Shown here: in pieces, positions 26,428-38,690 of the stretch
Layout of the letters: every line of letters starts with the position of its first letter
Numbering within the stretch: the first letter of the stretch is position 1
Source: Dryococelus australis
Lineage: Eukaryota; Arthropoda; Insecta; Phasmatodea; Phasmatidae
Assembly (NCBI GenBank): GCA_029891345.1
Contig: CM056998.1
Location: 174,292,239 to 174,356,238, forward strand
Direction of reading: 5' to 3'
DNA: 64,000 bases
The notes under the pieces: generated by a model
What the model saw: only the letters and a program-made list of their open reading frames with translations
What the model was told of the DNA's origin: nothing
Databases searched by the model: none
Translations under genes and position numbers: made by a program

Positions 26428-26778
26428 GCGACTACCCGTAAATATCTGCGACAAACCGCGACTACCTGTGACAACTTGTGATTACCCGTGACTACCTGCG
26501 ACTACCCATGACTATCTGCAACTACCTGAAACTATCTGTGACTACCTGCTGCAACTTGCGACTACGTACAACTACCTGACTACATGTGACGACCACTTGC
26601 AACAACGTGCGACTACTTACGACAACCTGAGACTACCCATCACTACAAGACTACCCGCAACTACCTGCAACTACTTGAGAACGTGCAACAACCTGAGACT
26701 ACCCATGACTACTTGTGACTACCTACGACTAACTGCGACTCCTTGCGATTACTTGTGACCATTTACGACTACCTGTGG
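26428..26778 (+). repeat. 10-bp minisatellite, consensus TGCGACTACC, about 35 units
   Basis: The repeat reads GCGACTACCC, then variants such as TGACTACC, CAACTACC and CGACAACC, keeping near-constant 10-base spacing of ACTACC/ACAACC. Units differ from each other mainly in the first four bases. A few single-base or few-base slips break the register. Confidence 0.85.
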
Positions 26779-26792
26779 TATTTTCTTGTTAT

Positions 26793-27130
26793 AAAACAGC
26801 CAAGTAGCTCATTTTTCTCCGACTTGGTTTTACAAATTTTGGAATTTCTCAAGGAATTTTTTAAAAACTAAACATAGCCTATGTCCATCTGGAAGAATGT
26901 AGCTTTCTAACAGTGAAAGAATTATAGGAATCTGCCTTGTAGTTTTGGTAGAGCATGCTTAGAAAGCAGTCAAGTAACTCATTTTTCTCAGACTTGTTTT
27001 ACAAATTTTGTAATTTTGCAGGGATTTTTTTTAATTAAACATAGCCTATGTCCATTTGGAAGAATTTTACTTTTTAACAGTGAAAGAATTATAAGAATTG
27101 GCCCTGTAGTTTCCGAGATCAGCTGTTACT
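26793..27130 (+). repeat. Two tandem copies of a ~169-bp unit
   Basis: AAGTAGCTCATTTTTCTCC near 26801 and AAGTAACTCATTTTTCTCAG near 26969 open the two units. Both contain AAACATAGCCTATGTCCAT and AACAGTGAAAGAATTATA. They form the right part of the ~830-bp inserted repeat. Confidence 0.75.
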
Positions 27131-27154
27131 TATAAACAAACTCACTTTACCTCC

Positions 27155-27195
<41 letters not shown>

Positions 27196-28299
27196 CAACC
27201 AATTTTGACCAATTTTGCATGCTGAAAGTGTCTACTACAAGCATCAATGTGCCAACACATAGCCATATTTGTCAGCCAGTTTGTAAGTTATTGCCACGTG
27301 AAGAAAGTTTTTATGCCATGTCTGAAAAAAAAAAAGCAAGCCAATTCATATTAAATTTGACAAACAAGTACTACACAACAAGTACAAGTAGTACTGCTTC
27401 CTCAAAAGCTTATTTTCTATAGGGTGGCCATGTCATTTGCTTAGCTTAGAATGATATATCATCAAAATTATGTAATCAAGTAGATATTGCAACTATCAAC
27501 TGTGTCTACACGGAGCATATTTTGTCTGTCAGTTTGTCAGATAGTGTCACATTAATAAATAATTTCTTATTTAATATCTCTGGAAACAATTGATTGATTC
27601 TAATGAAATTGGTCAATCAGTTTACACTGCAGCAGGTGCTGCAAACTGCTATGTTTTAAGTATGTCAGGCACCTATTTTAAAATGGCGGCTCTATAAATA
27701 TTTCAGCTTAATATCTTCAAACCAATTTCCAACTTAACTTTGTATGCTGGCAGTATCAATTACAACCATCAAATTTGTCTATACAGAACTTCATATCTCT
27801 GCCATTTTGTAAGTTAGCCCCATAATACAAATTAAGATTTGTCATATCCTGGGAAACAATCAACCCATTAGTACCAAAATTTGGTGAAGAACTGGCATTG
27901 TGGTAGGACATATAACTATAAGAATTTTTTCAGTGTGACGGATATCTTCAGAATGGAGGCTATAAAATAATTTTATGTTAATGTGCTATATTTACGAATT
28001 TATGCAATTGATTTTAGCATTACTTTGTATACTGGTGGTATACAATCATTGAATGTGCTAATACATAACATTTTTGTCATCGATTTGTGAAGATCGTCAC
28101 ATGAAAAACATGGTGGTTCTATGTCATATCTCAGGGACTAATAAACCGACATTTACCAAATTCTGCACACAAGTAGTGCAATGGTAGGCCATGTAAACTT
28201 AAGTGTTATAAGTGACTCAGTAACGTATTTTCAAAATGGTGGCCCTGTAAATATTTTAGATTAATAAACCCTGTTATTTGAAACATTAGACTAATAAAA

Positions 28300-28505
28300 T
28301 TCAAAGTTGATGCTTGAATCAACCTTCGTAATGCAGTTTGATTGCACACTAGCTTATGGTAACAGGTTTTCTGGGTTCGAGTCCCGGGTAAAGCACGTGT
28401 GTGTATTTGTAATTGTCTCACTACTGTAGCATATGTTTCTGGTTTCACCTCTAATGATATTGCTTTCAACGAGGCGACAAGTCCTACCTACCATCACAGC
28501 TTTTA
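28300..28505 (+). repeat. tRNA-derived SINE
   Basis: GGTTCGAGTCCC at 28374-28385 is a perfect-looking RNA polymerase III B box of tRNA type. An A-box-like TAGCTTATGG lies at 28350-28359, closer than usual, so the tRNA part may have lost bases between the boxes. The tail half is shared with the fragment at 2196-2275, confirming a dispersed family. There is no cloverleaf good enough for a working tRNA gene. Confidence 0.65.
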
Positions 28506-28616
28506 AGAAATTATTTAAAAATTAATTGCACCCATATTGAGGAAAATATGCTAATGATTTATATCAGAAACTTCTTATTTGTGTTGACTATGAATCCACC
28601 GATAATTTAATGCCCT

Positions 28617-28725
28617 TCTTAAACTACAACAAAGTAATATAAAGATTCTCGCAAAGTGATATCGCAACTTGAGATGTCTAGTTCGAATACGGCATCTATA
28701 TTTACTTTAAACATTAATATACTTA
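28617..28725 (+). repeat. Dispersed repeat copy (partner at 24376-24480)
   Basis: It matches 24376-24480 through AAACTACAACAAAGTAATAT, TATCGCAACTTGAGATGTCT and the following TCTATATTTAC. It lies just beyond the SINE. Confidence 0.6.
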
Positions 28726-29491
28726 ACGATTACTTGTTTATGTCAATATTTTGTAAAAATATCTTGCCTAAAAATATGCAGTGTGTCAAACAATATAGAA
28801 ACGTTCTGAAAACGTGAATCTATTTTAGGATGTCTTATGCATACTTTCAATGCCTAATGAGTAGAGTCACCTGATTTTTGTGAAAAGTATTCCGCGCCAT
28901 CTATAGTTCAATATTATATGTGCGCAACTTCAGCGTTCCTTCGTTTATTAGACATTTGTCTCGAATAGAAAACATATGTTAGTAGACCAAGCCAACCACA
29001 TTCAGGTTACTCTAGGAGTAAACATCTGTAATTCACTGGCAGACGCTTAAAACGAGCACCAGTTAAAGTCATACAGCAAATCGTGATTTTTTTTTACGAA
29101 ACGCTGGCATCTCCGCTAATTAGTGGATACAGACATTGGGCTGATTAAAACATTTCTGAAGCAATATACTATACGTACAATGAAATATGTGATGTTAATT
29201 TTTCTTTCACGCTTTGTGACAGGTGTCTGTAGATATTTAATTTCTAATATTTCGCCACATTACATAAATGATATATCCATATAAAGAGTTATTTGCAAAT
29301 CTGAGTATCAACAATATGTTATGAATCTTGATATAGGTCCTGATCAAGACTCACATTAGTGATTTAAAATCCACTTGGATATTATTCAGGTTTAAAGTAG
29401 TCTTGAAAATACTAATGTGTACTAGAATTATAATATTCCTAAAATACATTTCGTAATGCTTTCTGTGTGACGGCAGTTTTGAGTATTGATT

Positions 29492-30261
29492 CAGTGGCAT
29501 AGCCAGAAATTTAAGAGTGGGTTTACACTGACTGAAGGAAGGTAGAGGTTATACTGGCATTAGTGGTGCTGACGTATGTGTTAAGGGTTTGCCACTGAAA
29601 TTATATTTTGGAATTCCCTAATTTTCCCTGTTTTCCAGACAGAATCTTACCAGTATCCCTTACCTGTTTTCAGAACCAAAAACTTCAAATACCAGATTTT
29701 TCGACTACTGACAGAGAAAAAAAATGCCATTAGTGAAGATGAATTAAATTATACTTCATCATGCCAATCCAGCAGTGCCAATATTTTATTTAGCTCATCA
29801 ACATTTCTCACGATACATGCTTTTGACTTCACTGGAGTGCCCATAACAAACATGCAAATACTTTATTTTGTACATATGGGCCCCATGACACTTGGTAAAG
29901 TTGTATTATTGCTAGTTCACAAACTTAAATTTGAAATTTTTCAATGTATATGCTCATAATTACATCATCCTATATTCACACTACTAACAAATTTTGCACA
30001 GTAGCAATTTCCTCTGACCTATGGGAAAATTCCCTGACATTTCCCTGATATTTCCCTGTCATATGAAATTCCCTGACTTTTCCTTGAATTATTAGAACAA
30101 AAGTTACTTAATATAGCCTAATAATAGTATACAGCAATTATGATTTTCTCTAAATGAAAGGCTTATTAATCATTTTAATTCTAATAGTTGATATTCATAT
30201 ATAAAAAAAGGAGGGGGAGAGGTTACAACACCCATAGCCTCCCTCTCTGGCTACGCCGCTG
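29492..30261. mobile_element. Non-autonomous hAT-like DNA transposon (~770 bp)
   Basis: The left end CAGTGGCATAGCCAGA and the right end, reversed CAGCGGCGTAGCCAGA, form an inverted repeat with two or three mismatches. GTATTGAT at 29483-29490 (one base short of the end) and GTATTGGT at 30262-30269 look like a slightly worn 8-bp target duplication, as expected for hAT. The interior has repeated TTCCCTGA phrases and no coding text. Confidence 0.65.
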
Positions 30262-33200
30262 GTATTGGTGTATGCAGTGCATGCAGTGTCAAATATATGA
30301 TAGTATATCTTCTGTTTGTGATAATTTGAAGCAATTCTGATTTGTTGGATTTGTGGTATATAATACAAAAACTGAATTCCATTAAACATAGATAAAAGGG
30401 AAGTATTCTCTGTGCAAACTCTCCCAGAACATTGTCACTTCAAATCAACTTTAGAAAAGCCGATTTACTGTTTCAAAAGACTGGAATATCGTTTCACAAT
30501 ACACCACCATAATGTTTCTGAGATCACAGCATTAGTTTATTTAAATAACGGAGAATTTTTATACTGGGTAACAAATACAAATAATATTAAGGAGCAAATA
30601 AGAATTATTAGCTCTACCTATCAGAGCTTCTGCTGTACCTAGTCATTTTCTTTCGTAAACAGGTTACAGAAACCACATGTAAGGTCCCATTTTGTAGAGC
30701 ATGAACGTAATCTGAAACCAATATTAGCTTACAGTTTTTCGACTAAGTTGGTTTTGAGCTGTGCGTTGTTTAGTGACTGAGTGCTGGTCTTTTTTTTATT
30801 TTCATAGCCACATATGAATAAATTACATTATGTGAGTCAGCTGTGATGCATATTGTAAATTAAAATTAAATATTCTGCCTTGGAGCCTGTCAGAATACAT
30901 CAGCATAACTGGCCGAGTACAAAAGACATTAAAAGTATCTGCTAATGCCAGAAACCTATCGCCCGAAGTCAGAGGCTGGTTCTAGTACTTTTTGTTTCTC
31001 TATGGCCTGCGGCCTGTGGCAGTGGACACTCAAAAGCGAGCTGGCAACGCTGTTCGAAGACATCATGAGCACAGTCCTTGTAGTTCTGGTGTGTCGTGCA
31101 GAGTGCAGCAGTAAACAGAGCTATCTTTATGGCAAACGATATGAAAGCCACGACTTTATTATTGATGGCGTAGTGTTTAATTGCACAGCTTAGTGTTTGT
31201 TAATGACCACACAAATAAATACATTGTCAGCTGTTATGTTTTCTAGAAACATGGTAGAATGCCACGAGGTCAATTTCTAATTTAACATATAAAAAAACTC
31301 ATTTGAATAATGTAGTCTTTGGCACATTGAAAGCTGCCACATACAGTGATTATTGAAATTATTTATGTGACTGTTACAACTTCCTACAAGTAAAATGTTT
31401 TTGTGTTGGCAGAGTTTATATCTCATATGAATCTGGGACATTTTTTTCGTTAAAGAATAAACAGTGGCATTGTTTATATAGCGTTTTATAAAGAAATTAT
31501 AAAACATAATTTTCTTCAATATTCAAAAATATTATTTATAATTTTTGTAATTAATTTTGCATGAAATACTTTGACCTTACCTGTAATATTATAAACATAA
31601 ATTTGCATAACTAGACATTGGCACATATCTAACAATCCCCCTTAAGTTATTATTTACTTATAACTATTTTATTCATTGTGATATGTGAATTGTGAATTGT
31701 AATGTTCCAAAAAACATTGCATTAAATTTTGATCGTAAAAAATTTCAGAAGGTGTACTGATAGGACTTCTGAAAAGTTGGCAAGTATGCAAATCAATATA
31801 AATAACTAAAAATAATATAACTCTCTTCTACACTAAGTATTTTAGGACCCCACGTCACCTTTCTTATCTACATCACAATTTACACTTAAGATATTTTGGT
31901 GCACTTTCTTATGACACTATGTGTCATCTTCCTTATATACACCATAATTTAACCTTCTGATATTTTGACACACTTTCCATTTTCTGTTGCGACATTGTCT
32001 TTGTGGCATGTTAGACATTGCCCTGAGAATGTTCTCTCATGGTCACACACTTTTTCTATAGTTTTGTGCTTCACCAAACCATTTGTTCAAGCGCCTTTGC
32101 ATGAAAGAGAAATACAGAAGCCCCACTGCGCCTTGCACAAAACAAAAAATTGATAGATGCCAAGCATTCAACAATGTCATACACATATTTTCTTTTTTAC
32201 CGCCAGCCAGACTCGCACTGTCACAGCATGGCTGCTTAATACTGCACTGCAAGCGTTGCATGCAAGATAGCTGTTGGTGATAATTTCTTACCTTTTTCCA
32301 TACAGAAGCTGTCAAAAATAGGATGGGTCAAAAAGTTTTCTCTGAAATAATGTACTGATTAAGATTAATGAATAACAAGTTTATTTAGGTTTGATTAAAT
32401 TTGTTAGAGAAACAACAGAAATGTATTGGACAAAATTAAAACATTTATTTGATGAATTGGAGACATTTTGATAAAGAAATCAGCTCCTTTTATTTACCAC
32501 ATAAGTGGAGCCTTGCTTGTACTCTATTCAAGGAGAAGAAAGGTATGCCACTCCTTATGTGTAAACAAGTAAGGGAAAAGTCAACATTCCTTTGATCTCT
32601 CCATGTAATTTTTTTTTGGAGCCACATTAATTCACAGCAATTGAACCTTGCTAACACCTGCATTAAATTTTAAAGTGCATAACAAACAATATTTGATTTT
32701 AAAGACTTGTAATTCTTGAGACAGACAAGTACAGTCATTAAAATTATTTTCTTTACGACCTTCAGTACACAGCTCAAATTTGGCTCTTGTAATGAGTTAC
32801 AGTGCTCTGTGCTTGCACATTACATATTTGGTGACAGAGATTTGATTTATTCCCTTCCAGGATATCATTGAAATAAATAAATATTTCAGTAACAAATCCT
32901 TTGATTCTTCTGAAAAAGCAACTGAAAATGGGCTTTGCACTCCGTTGCTGGACGATATTTAAACATTTATGATAAGGAGTTGCTAAGTACAAATGTCTGG
33001 GGTATTATTTTATTTTCACGATATCTGGTTATTGAATTAAATTATTATTTTATGAAAAAATCTTATCAATTTTACACCAGCAGCAATTTAACATGGACTT
33101 AACAATGCTTGATAAAACATGCTGCACAACATTTTTAACATTTGGGGGGGGGGGGGGGCAAAGGAAGGCTAAGCATTTTTTTTTCCCCCACGACATTACA

Positions 33201-33681
33201 CAAAAAGAAAAGAAAAAACAAATTTTGTCGTATAGGGGTTAGGTTAAAACTGGCCCAAAATTCCCTGAAATATTAATTTATGATGACTTTCATTTTGATA
33301 ATACCTTATGCAAACTGAGGGGGTGTTTTAGAAAGGTTTGCCTGTAATTGTATCATTTGCATAGTGTACATACTTTCACTGTACAACTTCTATACTATTT
33401 CTGCTGCCTTCATTTTCTCAACATCATCATTGTCCAGTACTCATATTTCTGCTGTGTTAATCAATGTTGGCAAATGTCACATAATTTACATTGTGGGTTG
33501 TGTCCAGATCTTAACAATTTCCAAAACCTTCAATGAATGTCTTTTCTAAATTTGGTTATAATAATTCCCAGAAATAGTTTAGTTCTTTATTTATGGTGGA
33601 ATTTTTTTAACTTGTATTTATTAATTTTTTTTTAACTACAACAATACAAGCTTTGATTGTTTTGTTTTTTTTTTTCCTCAG
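30262..33681. other. Right part of the MYND intron, no gene seen
   Basis: A G+C-richer patch at 30900-31190 holds an 82-codon frame without recognisable domain. Two copies of an ~70-bp unit (TTATCTACATCACAATTTA and TTATATACACCATAATTTA) sit in tandem at about 31858-32000. A G tract lies near 33146. Nothing else is recognisable. Confidence 0.4.
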
Positions 33682-33728
33682 TGGATGACTGGAAAAAATT
33701 GCACAAATGGGATCACAAGAAGAAGTAA
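33682..33728 (+). CDS. MYND-type zinc finger gene, exon with possible stop
   Basis: After TTTTTTCCTCAG, the exon reads (V)DDWKKLHKWDHKKK and then TAA (33726-33728). It begins in phase with the exon at 16769-16913 and completes the MYND finger: after C-x3-C come D-W and H-x3-H. In most MYND fingers the last zinc ligand is Cys; here it is His. A consensus splice donor GTAAGT lies at 33725-33730 and overlaps the stop, so the exon may instead end at 33724 and the protein continue. Which applies cannot be settled from the DNA. Confidence 0.75.
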
Positions 33729-35374
33729 GTGTCTGCAAGTCATTGTGCAACTTACTTTAAGTTAATTTTGTGCCTGTAAATGGAGTATCAGTATTTTAAT
33801 ATGCATTTCTTCTCTATTTCAATCCCCAAAACGTGATTGTCATAATGGTTGGGACTTGGACCAAATGTGAATACCCAAGGCTGAATATTCTCCATTGTCA
33901 CAGAAAAATTGTTCATGTCCAATGTTAAAGTGGAATGCTTACACATGCCTATCATACTAGATAAAACTTAAATTCTCCGTGTGTTATTCAGTCTAGCTGG
34001 AAGTCTTTTCTTGTATTATATTTTATAAGTATTATGGGTTATTAATCAGTTTAGTGTACATATTTTAATTGTGGAAGCATGTTGCCAATACTGAAGAATA
34101 GAGAGAATTTCTGCAGGATGTAGAGTTGAACCAAAAACATTTAGGCCAGTTCTTAAATGAGTCAGATGATGTATGTTGCCACTAACATTGTTAAATAATT
34201 TTCTGGTCACTGTTCAGATTCCTTCCCTATATCAGTACTTAAGAAAACATTTTAATTTTGGTGAATACCTTAGTTTTTTGAACTCCTGATTATTTGTCTG
34301 TGTTGTGATAGTTTTTAAAATGTATCTATTGTTTGCTATATATATTTTTTACCAGTGTCAGTAATACATTTGAATGTGATATATTGTAAATGTTTTTCTT
34401 ACTACTTAGCAATATTTTTGTTTAACACATGTTTTCTCATATAAAGAGAGCTTTGAAAATTTAACTATTTTGTTTAATGCCTAATGTGGCAAGTGTTATT
34501 TTACTTAATAACAAATCTTATTTGTGGCATGTTAAATCACTAATTTGCCCATATATCTGATTAAATTTGCCATGACATTATCAACAAAGTGTTTTGTGGG
34601 ATGAAACTACAGAGCTAACATAAAAACAAATTACTTGTTGCTCACAAATAGTATTTTGTTCCCATGGAACTTGCTGAAAAAAAAATTACAACTTGTTCCA
34701 TCATGCTTTCCTGCTTAGCTTTTAAGTTTGTTTATAAAAACTTGAGTACGTCTGTTTTACACCAAAACTTAATCAAAATCTTTCTTCTGGTTCAGTCTCC
34801 CCCGCCCTCAGTAGGCCTGGCTTGATTGAAATATGTATATTATATATATAAATATATTTTGAGGAGTAAACAATTTTGTGTGGGCTAGTGAGCCTAAATT
34901 CCCAAATGTTTGGCAATAAAGGCTGGCAGTATCACATGCAACAATATCATGTATAGTATCCTAAAAATAATTTTTCTAAATGAATTTTTTTATAGATAAG
35001 TAATGAGAAAATATTTATACATTGTGCCATAATTATTCAGTGTTTGTTTATAAGTTTAATGGTGATATGAGCACTGCAAGTAACATTTCAAAAATTATAG
35101 CATTTCCGTATTATCGTATGCTATTTCTTGTGAAACAGCCAGTGTTAAATCTCTATTTAGATACATAGAACTGTCGTGTCATGTAGTAATGGTGTCTGGT
35201 TTGTAGGTTTTGTGTTGGAAGTCTGCATTAACAGCTTATGGCACATTATTTTATATACTGGAGCATTGAATGACAGTGTGTAAACCAACACCAAAATGTG
35301 AAAAACATTTTACTTGTATATGATATATATTTTGTATATTTTTTTAACAAATAAATGTGTTTAAAAAAAAAAAA
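33729..35374 (+). other. Possible 3' UTR or next intron of the MYND gene
   Basis: If the TAA at 33726 is used, this AT-rich stretch is the 3' UTR. AATAAA occurs at 34914 and at 35350, the latter followed by 12 A at 35363. If the donor at 33725 is used instead, this would be intron. No further MYND-gene exon was recognised to the right. Confidence 0.4.
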
Positions 35375-35934
35375 TAGTGTTTTGTTTTTCGAGGGGTTGC
35401 AGTTATTGTTTGATCATTCTTTATCCACAACTTTGAATTAGATTTTGTTTATAGAGCTTTGGGATATTGAACATGATGATAGTTCAATGCAGTGATTGCT
35501 ACTACTATTTCTTCATTTTAAAATTACCATTTGTAAAATACATATGATAATTGTAACAATACTCAATATTTGTGATTTGCATACATTTTGTGGAAATATT
35601 GGAAAGAACTTTCAGAATCTTTGTTATGTTTTCCTAGTTTGAGTTTGATAACTTTTTCAGTTTTTCCATAAATAAATATCTTATAAGGATTTTAAGGTGT
35701 ATATATTTATATGACTAACACACTATTGTAAGTACGTATTTATAGGTTTTGTATTTGCAGTTATATGGACAAGGTAACATGTGGTCAATAACACTTTTTT
35801 TTTTTTTTTGCAAATTTTCAGATACAGAATTTTACTGATGCAGTGAGTGATTGTTCTTTGGCCAATTAATTCTGTGCAAAATTGTATTGATGGTGAGGCC
35901 AGAGTGTTTTACACTGCAGTAATTGCACTGTTGC

Positions 35935-36165
35935 TCGTCCCTAGTTTGAAATTTTTGTGAATCACAAAATAATGTGAAAACTGAGAAATTATATTCATTT
36001 GTGAAATTCAGTGATAATTACTGTATTCACAAAACTTCAACGAAATTGCATGTTTAAGTGTATCTAAAACCAACAGTGCATGCTTATTTTACCATGAAAA
36101 CTCTTACAAACATTACGTTTTTCAATTTTCCATTTGTTATACAGCATTCTCCCTCATTTATATCA
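35935..36165 (+). repeat. Dispersed repeat copy (partner at 19905-20130)
   Basis: This second copy of the family at 19905-20130 is in the same orientation, with TTTTACCATGAAAACTCTTA and ATACAGCATTCTCCC as the clearest shared phrases. Confidence 0.55.
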
Positions 36166-36611
36166 ACATACGTGCAGACAACAAAACTATTTTTGTGGTG
36201 ATTACATTGTTGACTATAATATCTAAACAGAATTTTACGTCATGAGAAAGATTCACAAATTGATTGGTAATGTTGAAATATTATATATATGTACGTATAT
36301 CGAGCTGCATCACTATGGCGCTCGTTCACTGGCAGGATCATGCCTACTTGTATTTTAGTTATAAATGAATATCTCTAGCCAAAAAATGTTGGTGATATGA
36401 CGAAAGTAAATAGTATTTGTATATAACAAAAGATTTTTTTAAATGTAATAACTAAGCACTAAACATTCACGTGGTATTTATGAGCACCGCTGACTTAACT
36501 CATCTTCTGTGCTTTGTGGTTAGGTTCTTGATAACTTGCAAATATTGCATTTGCAACTATTGAGTGAGGGTGGTGATTGTAGTCTGCTGCTTTGTAAAGA
36601 CTGTGCACAAT

Positions 36612-36989
36612 AAAGTGAGCACTTTTGAAATCAATCTTAGAAAAATGATACTGCTCCTTCCTACATAGATATTAATGGTTGCACCAAGTGGCATACGCCC
36701 AGTGAAGTTTTTAACGATGGAGGGAAAGTAGTTCCATATGTTAATGTTGAATAATAAAAAGTATTGGTAACCATTTGCGTGTGCCACCCCCCCCCCCCCC
36801 CCCCTCTTTTCAACCTCCCTCGATATGAAGCCTAAAAGTGAACAGATTTGTAAAAATATTTACTTTTCTAGTAATTTCACAGTCACTTTTGACCAACACA
36901 TGAATAAAGTGATGTCCATGGCAATGTTAATTTACACAATTTGCATTCACATAGATCTTAAGCAAGGCTTTCAAAAGTGCTCAGTTTAT
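36612..36989. mobile_element. Possible small MITE (~380 bp)
   Basis: TAAAGTGAGCACTTTTGAAA at 36612-36631 pairs with TTTCAAAAGTGCTCAGTTTA at 36970-36989, 19 of 20 positions agreeing in inverted sense. A C tract (36787-36806) lies in the middle. Target duplications are not clear. The AGCACTTTTGAA wording also resembles a phrase in the Tigger transposase region near 11285, so this may be a Tigger-derived piece. Confidence 0.4.
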
Positions 36990-37489
36990 AGTAAACAGCC
37001 TATAGCAAAACCGGTTAAGAGTGCAAAAAATAGCTACTGTTTTAGATCAAGCCCGGGAGTTTGAAAGTGAAGAGTTTTGTGTGTATGTGTGAGTGCGTGC
37101 CGTGCCCACCTGGAAGCTAGGAAATGTAGGAAATAGCCAGGTGCAGATTTTTTTTTTTTTTTTTTTTTAAATCCTTGAATTAGCCACGAATTTTCTCTGT
37201 GAACTAGGAATTCTTTAGCTTGGTCATGTCCTCACTACAAGTTCATGAAATACAACTCAGATTTAAAAATGTATTGCTACGAGTATTTATTTCCAGTTTA
37301 GCTATATAAACGTGCCTGTCAAGTGCACACAACACGCTAATTGATAATTTAGTCTGGCACTCTGCATTTTGCATACAGCATACACATATCTTACCACACA
37401 GGCACGTCAGTCATTCACAAAATGTCCCTTCGGTTCCGTATTGGTGCAAGTTAATTTGTTCGTATTGCTTGTTACGACATTATGTATTA

Positions 37490-38165
37490 CCGTGTTTACT
37501 CGTGTATAGCGCACCCTTTTCTGCAAAAATATAGGAAAACATTTCTGGGGTTTGTGCTAAAGAGGTCATAAATTGTCCAGGGGTGTTGAGGAAAGTGGCA
37601 GGATTGTGTGTGGTCTCATCTATCCCTCTTACATCACCTCTCTCTCTCCCTCTTTCTCTCAGCTACCCTTCACTTATGTGTATGTTGCAATTCAGCTCCC
37701 CCCCCCATCTAATGGCATCCTGTCACACCACAAAACCAGAGCCGCCACGTGTTTACGGCTCCACCCGTTTGTAATAACACCCAGATGTTGCCCGTCGATA
37801 GTTCTGCCATCTGTCTTTGTTTCTATGACAGTGGCTAGCCAGCCATGTTCCTGAAAAAATGGGGGGGGGGGGGGGCAGAAGGGGCAAGGAGGCTCTTTTA
37901 TATTTTTATATATATATAAAGAGCCGGGCACTGCTAAAAGGAGAAAAAAGAAAAACAAAGCTTGAAACGTTGAGTAGTAGCAGCAAGACGGTTCCGGATA
38001 TGTTCCAAACATATAACAAACATCACACATTAATGAAAAAAAGAATCTTTTCTCCATACTTACTAATAGGGCGCCACAAATTTTTGTTGCGCTTTTATTT
38101 AAAACATTTTTTCCCTGTAACTGGTTACAAAAATCATGATGTGCGCTATACATGAGTAAATACTG
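37490..38165. mobile_element. MITE with pogo-like ends (copy A, 676 bp)
   Basis: The left end CCGTGTTTACTCGTGTATAG and the right end, reversed CAGTATTTACTCATGTATAG, form an inverted repeat of about 25 bp with three mismatches, continuing GCGCAC. TA flanks both sides (37488-37489, 38166-38167). There is no transposase. A hairpin (GGCTCTTTTA to TAAAGAGCC) and a G tract (37861-37875) lie inside. A second copy lies at 41176-41463. Confidence 0.75.
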
Positions 38166-38665
38166 TATTTTAAAAACCTTAAATTTTTATACAGACCTCT
38201 TTGATTGTACATAGGCAAAAGCAATTGTATTGAAATTGTGCTTATTTAAAAGCACTTGGACTGAAAATGTGACTGTGGCATGTTGGTAGGAAGAGTTTTA
38301 TAAAATAAAAACTTTGATTACTTTATTCTCATCTTTTGAATGGTGGTTTTGTGTAATTTTTGCACATTTTTCAGGGTTTCTAAGTAATTATAGGAAATCA
38401 TACTAGCTACATTGTTGTTGCCCATATCAAATTTGTATACTGCTTTGCGAAATAACAATTTATTTCTTTTGGAGTTTTATGTTTTGGAAGGTGCATCGCA
38501 AACATTTTGGGAATTGTTGGCTGCAGTGAGTTTATGTTTGCCATTTGTGTCATGTTGTTATGAAAAAAAAAAAAAAAAAAGCAGCACGAACTTACTGTGT
38601 AGTCAGAAAATACGCTATTTTATAGAACTTAGTGATACAGGACCTTGTGGTCAAGCCACATTTTA

Positions 38666-38690
38666 TTATTATTATTATTATTATTATTAT
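38666..38690. repeat. (ATT)n microsatellite
   Basis: About eight ATT units occur before ATGGTACCGG. It is a simple repeat. Confidence 0.9.

Larger units (their letters stand above)
26365..27192 (+). mobile_element. ~830-bp composite repeat inserted into the array
   Basis: It starts near ACTAGTAACCCGTCATTG and TTCGCTCAGGTTTT and closes with GAGATCAGCTGTTACTTATA and a CAAACTCACTTTA phrase running into a TA tract (27159-27192). Similar start and end wording is seen in common insect interspersed repeats, which I recall but cannot name surely. Inside are a decamer minisatellite (26428-26778) and two tandem copies of a ~169-bp unit. It splits the surrounding array, so it is younger than the array. 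Confidence 0.5.
25930..28290 (+). repeat. Satellite-like array, ~140-bp monomers in ~270-280-bp pairs, interrupted
   Basis: A motif like AAAATGGTGGCC recurs near 26044, 26329, 27424, 27683, 27951 and 28236. Spacing is about 260-285 bp except between the second and third, where it is about 1095 bp. That gap is accounted for by an inserted repeat of about 830 bp (26365-27192). Within the right-hand part a second motif (CATATCTC-GGGAA-CAAT) recurs about every 140 bp, so a pair of half-units forms each period. Units are strongly diverged. Confidence 0.65.

Noticed and set aside
26428-26778. CRISPR-like array
   Set aside because: The repeat is a 10-base unit without unique spacers and the window is eukaryotic.
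28340-28420. Functional tRNA gene
   Set aside because: The B box is good but the A-to-B distance is too short and no cloverleaf can be drawn.
30945-31193. 82-codon frame in a G+C-richer patch of the intron as a nested gene
   Set aside because: No recognisable domain, no splice context, and an overlapping frame of similar length on the other strand.
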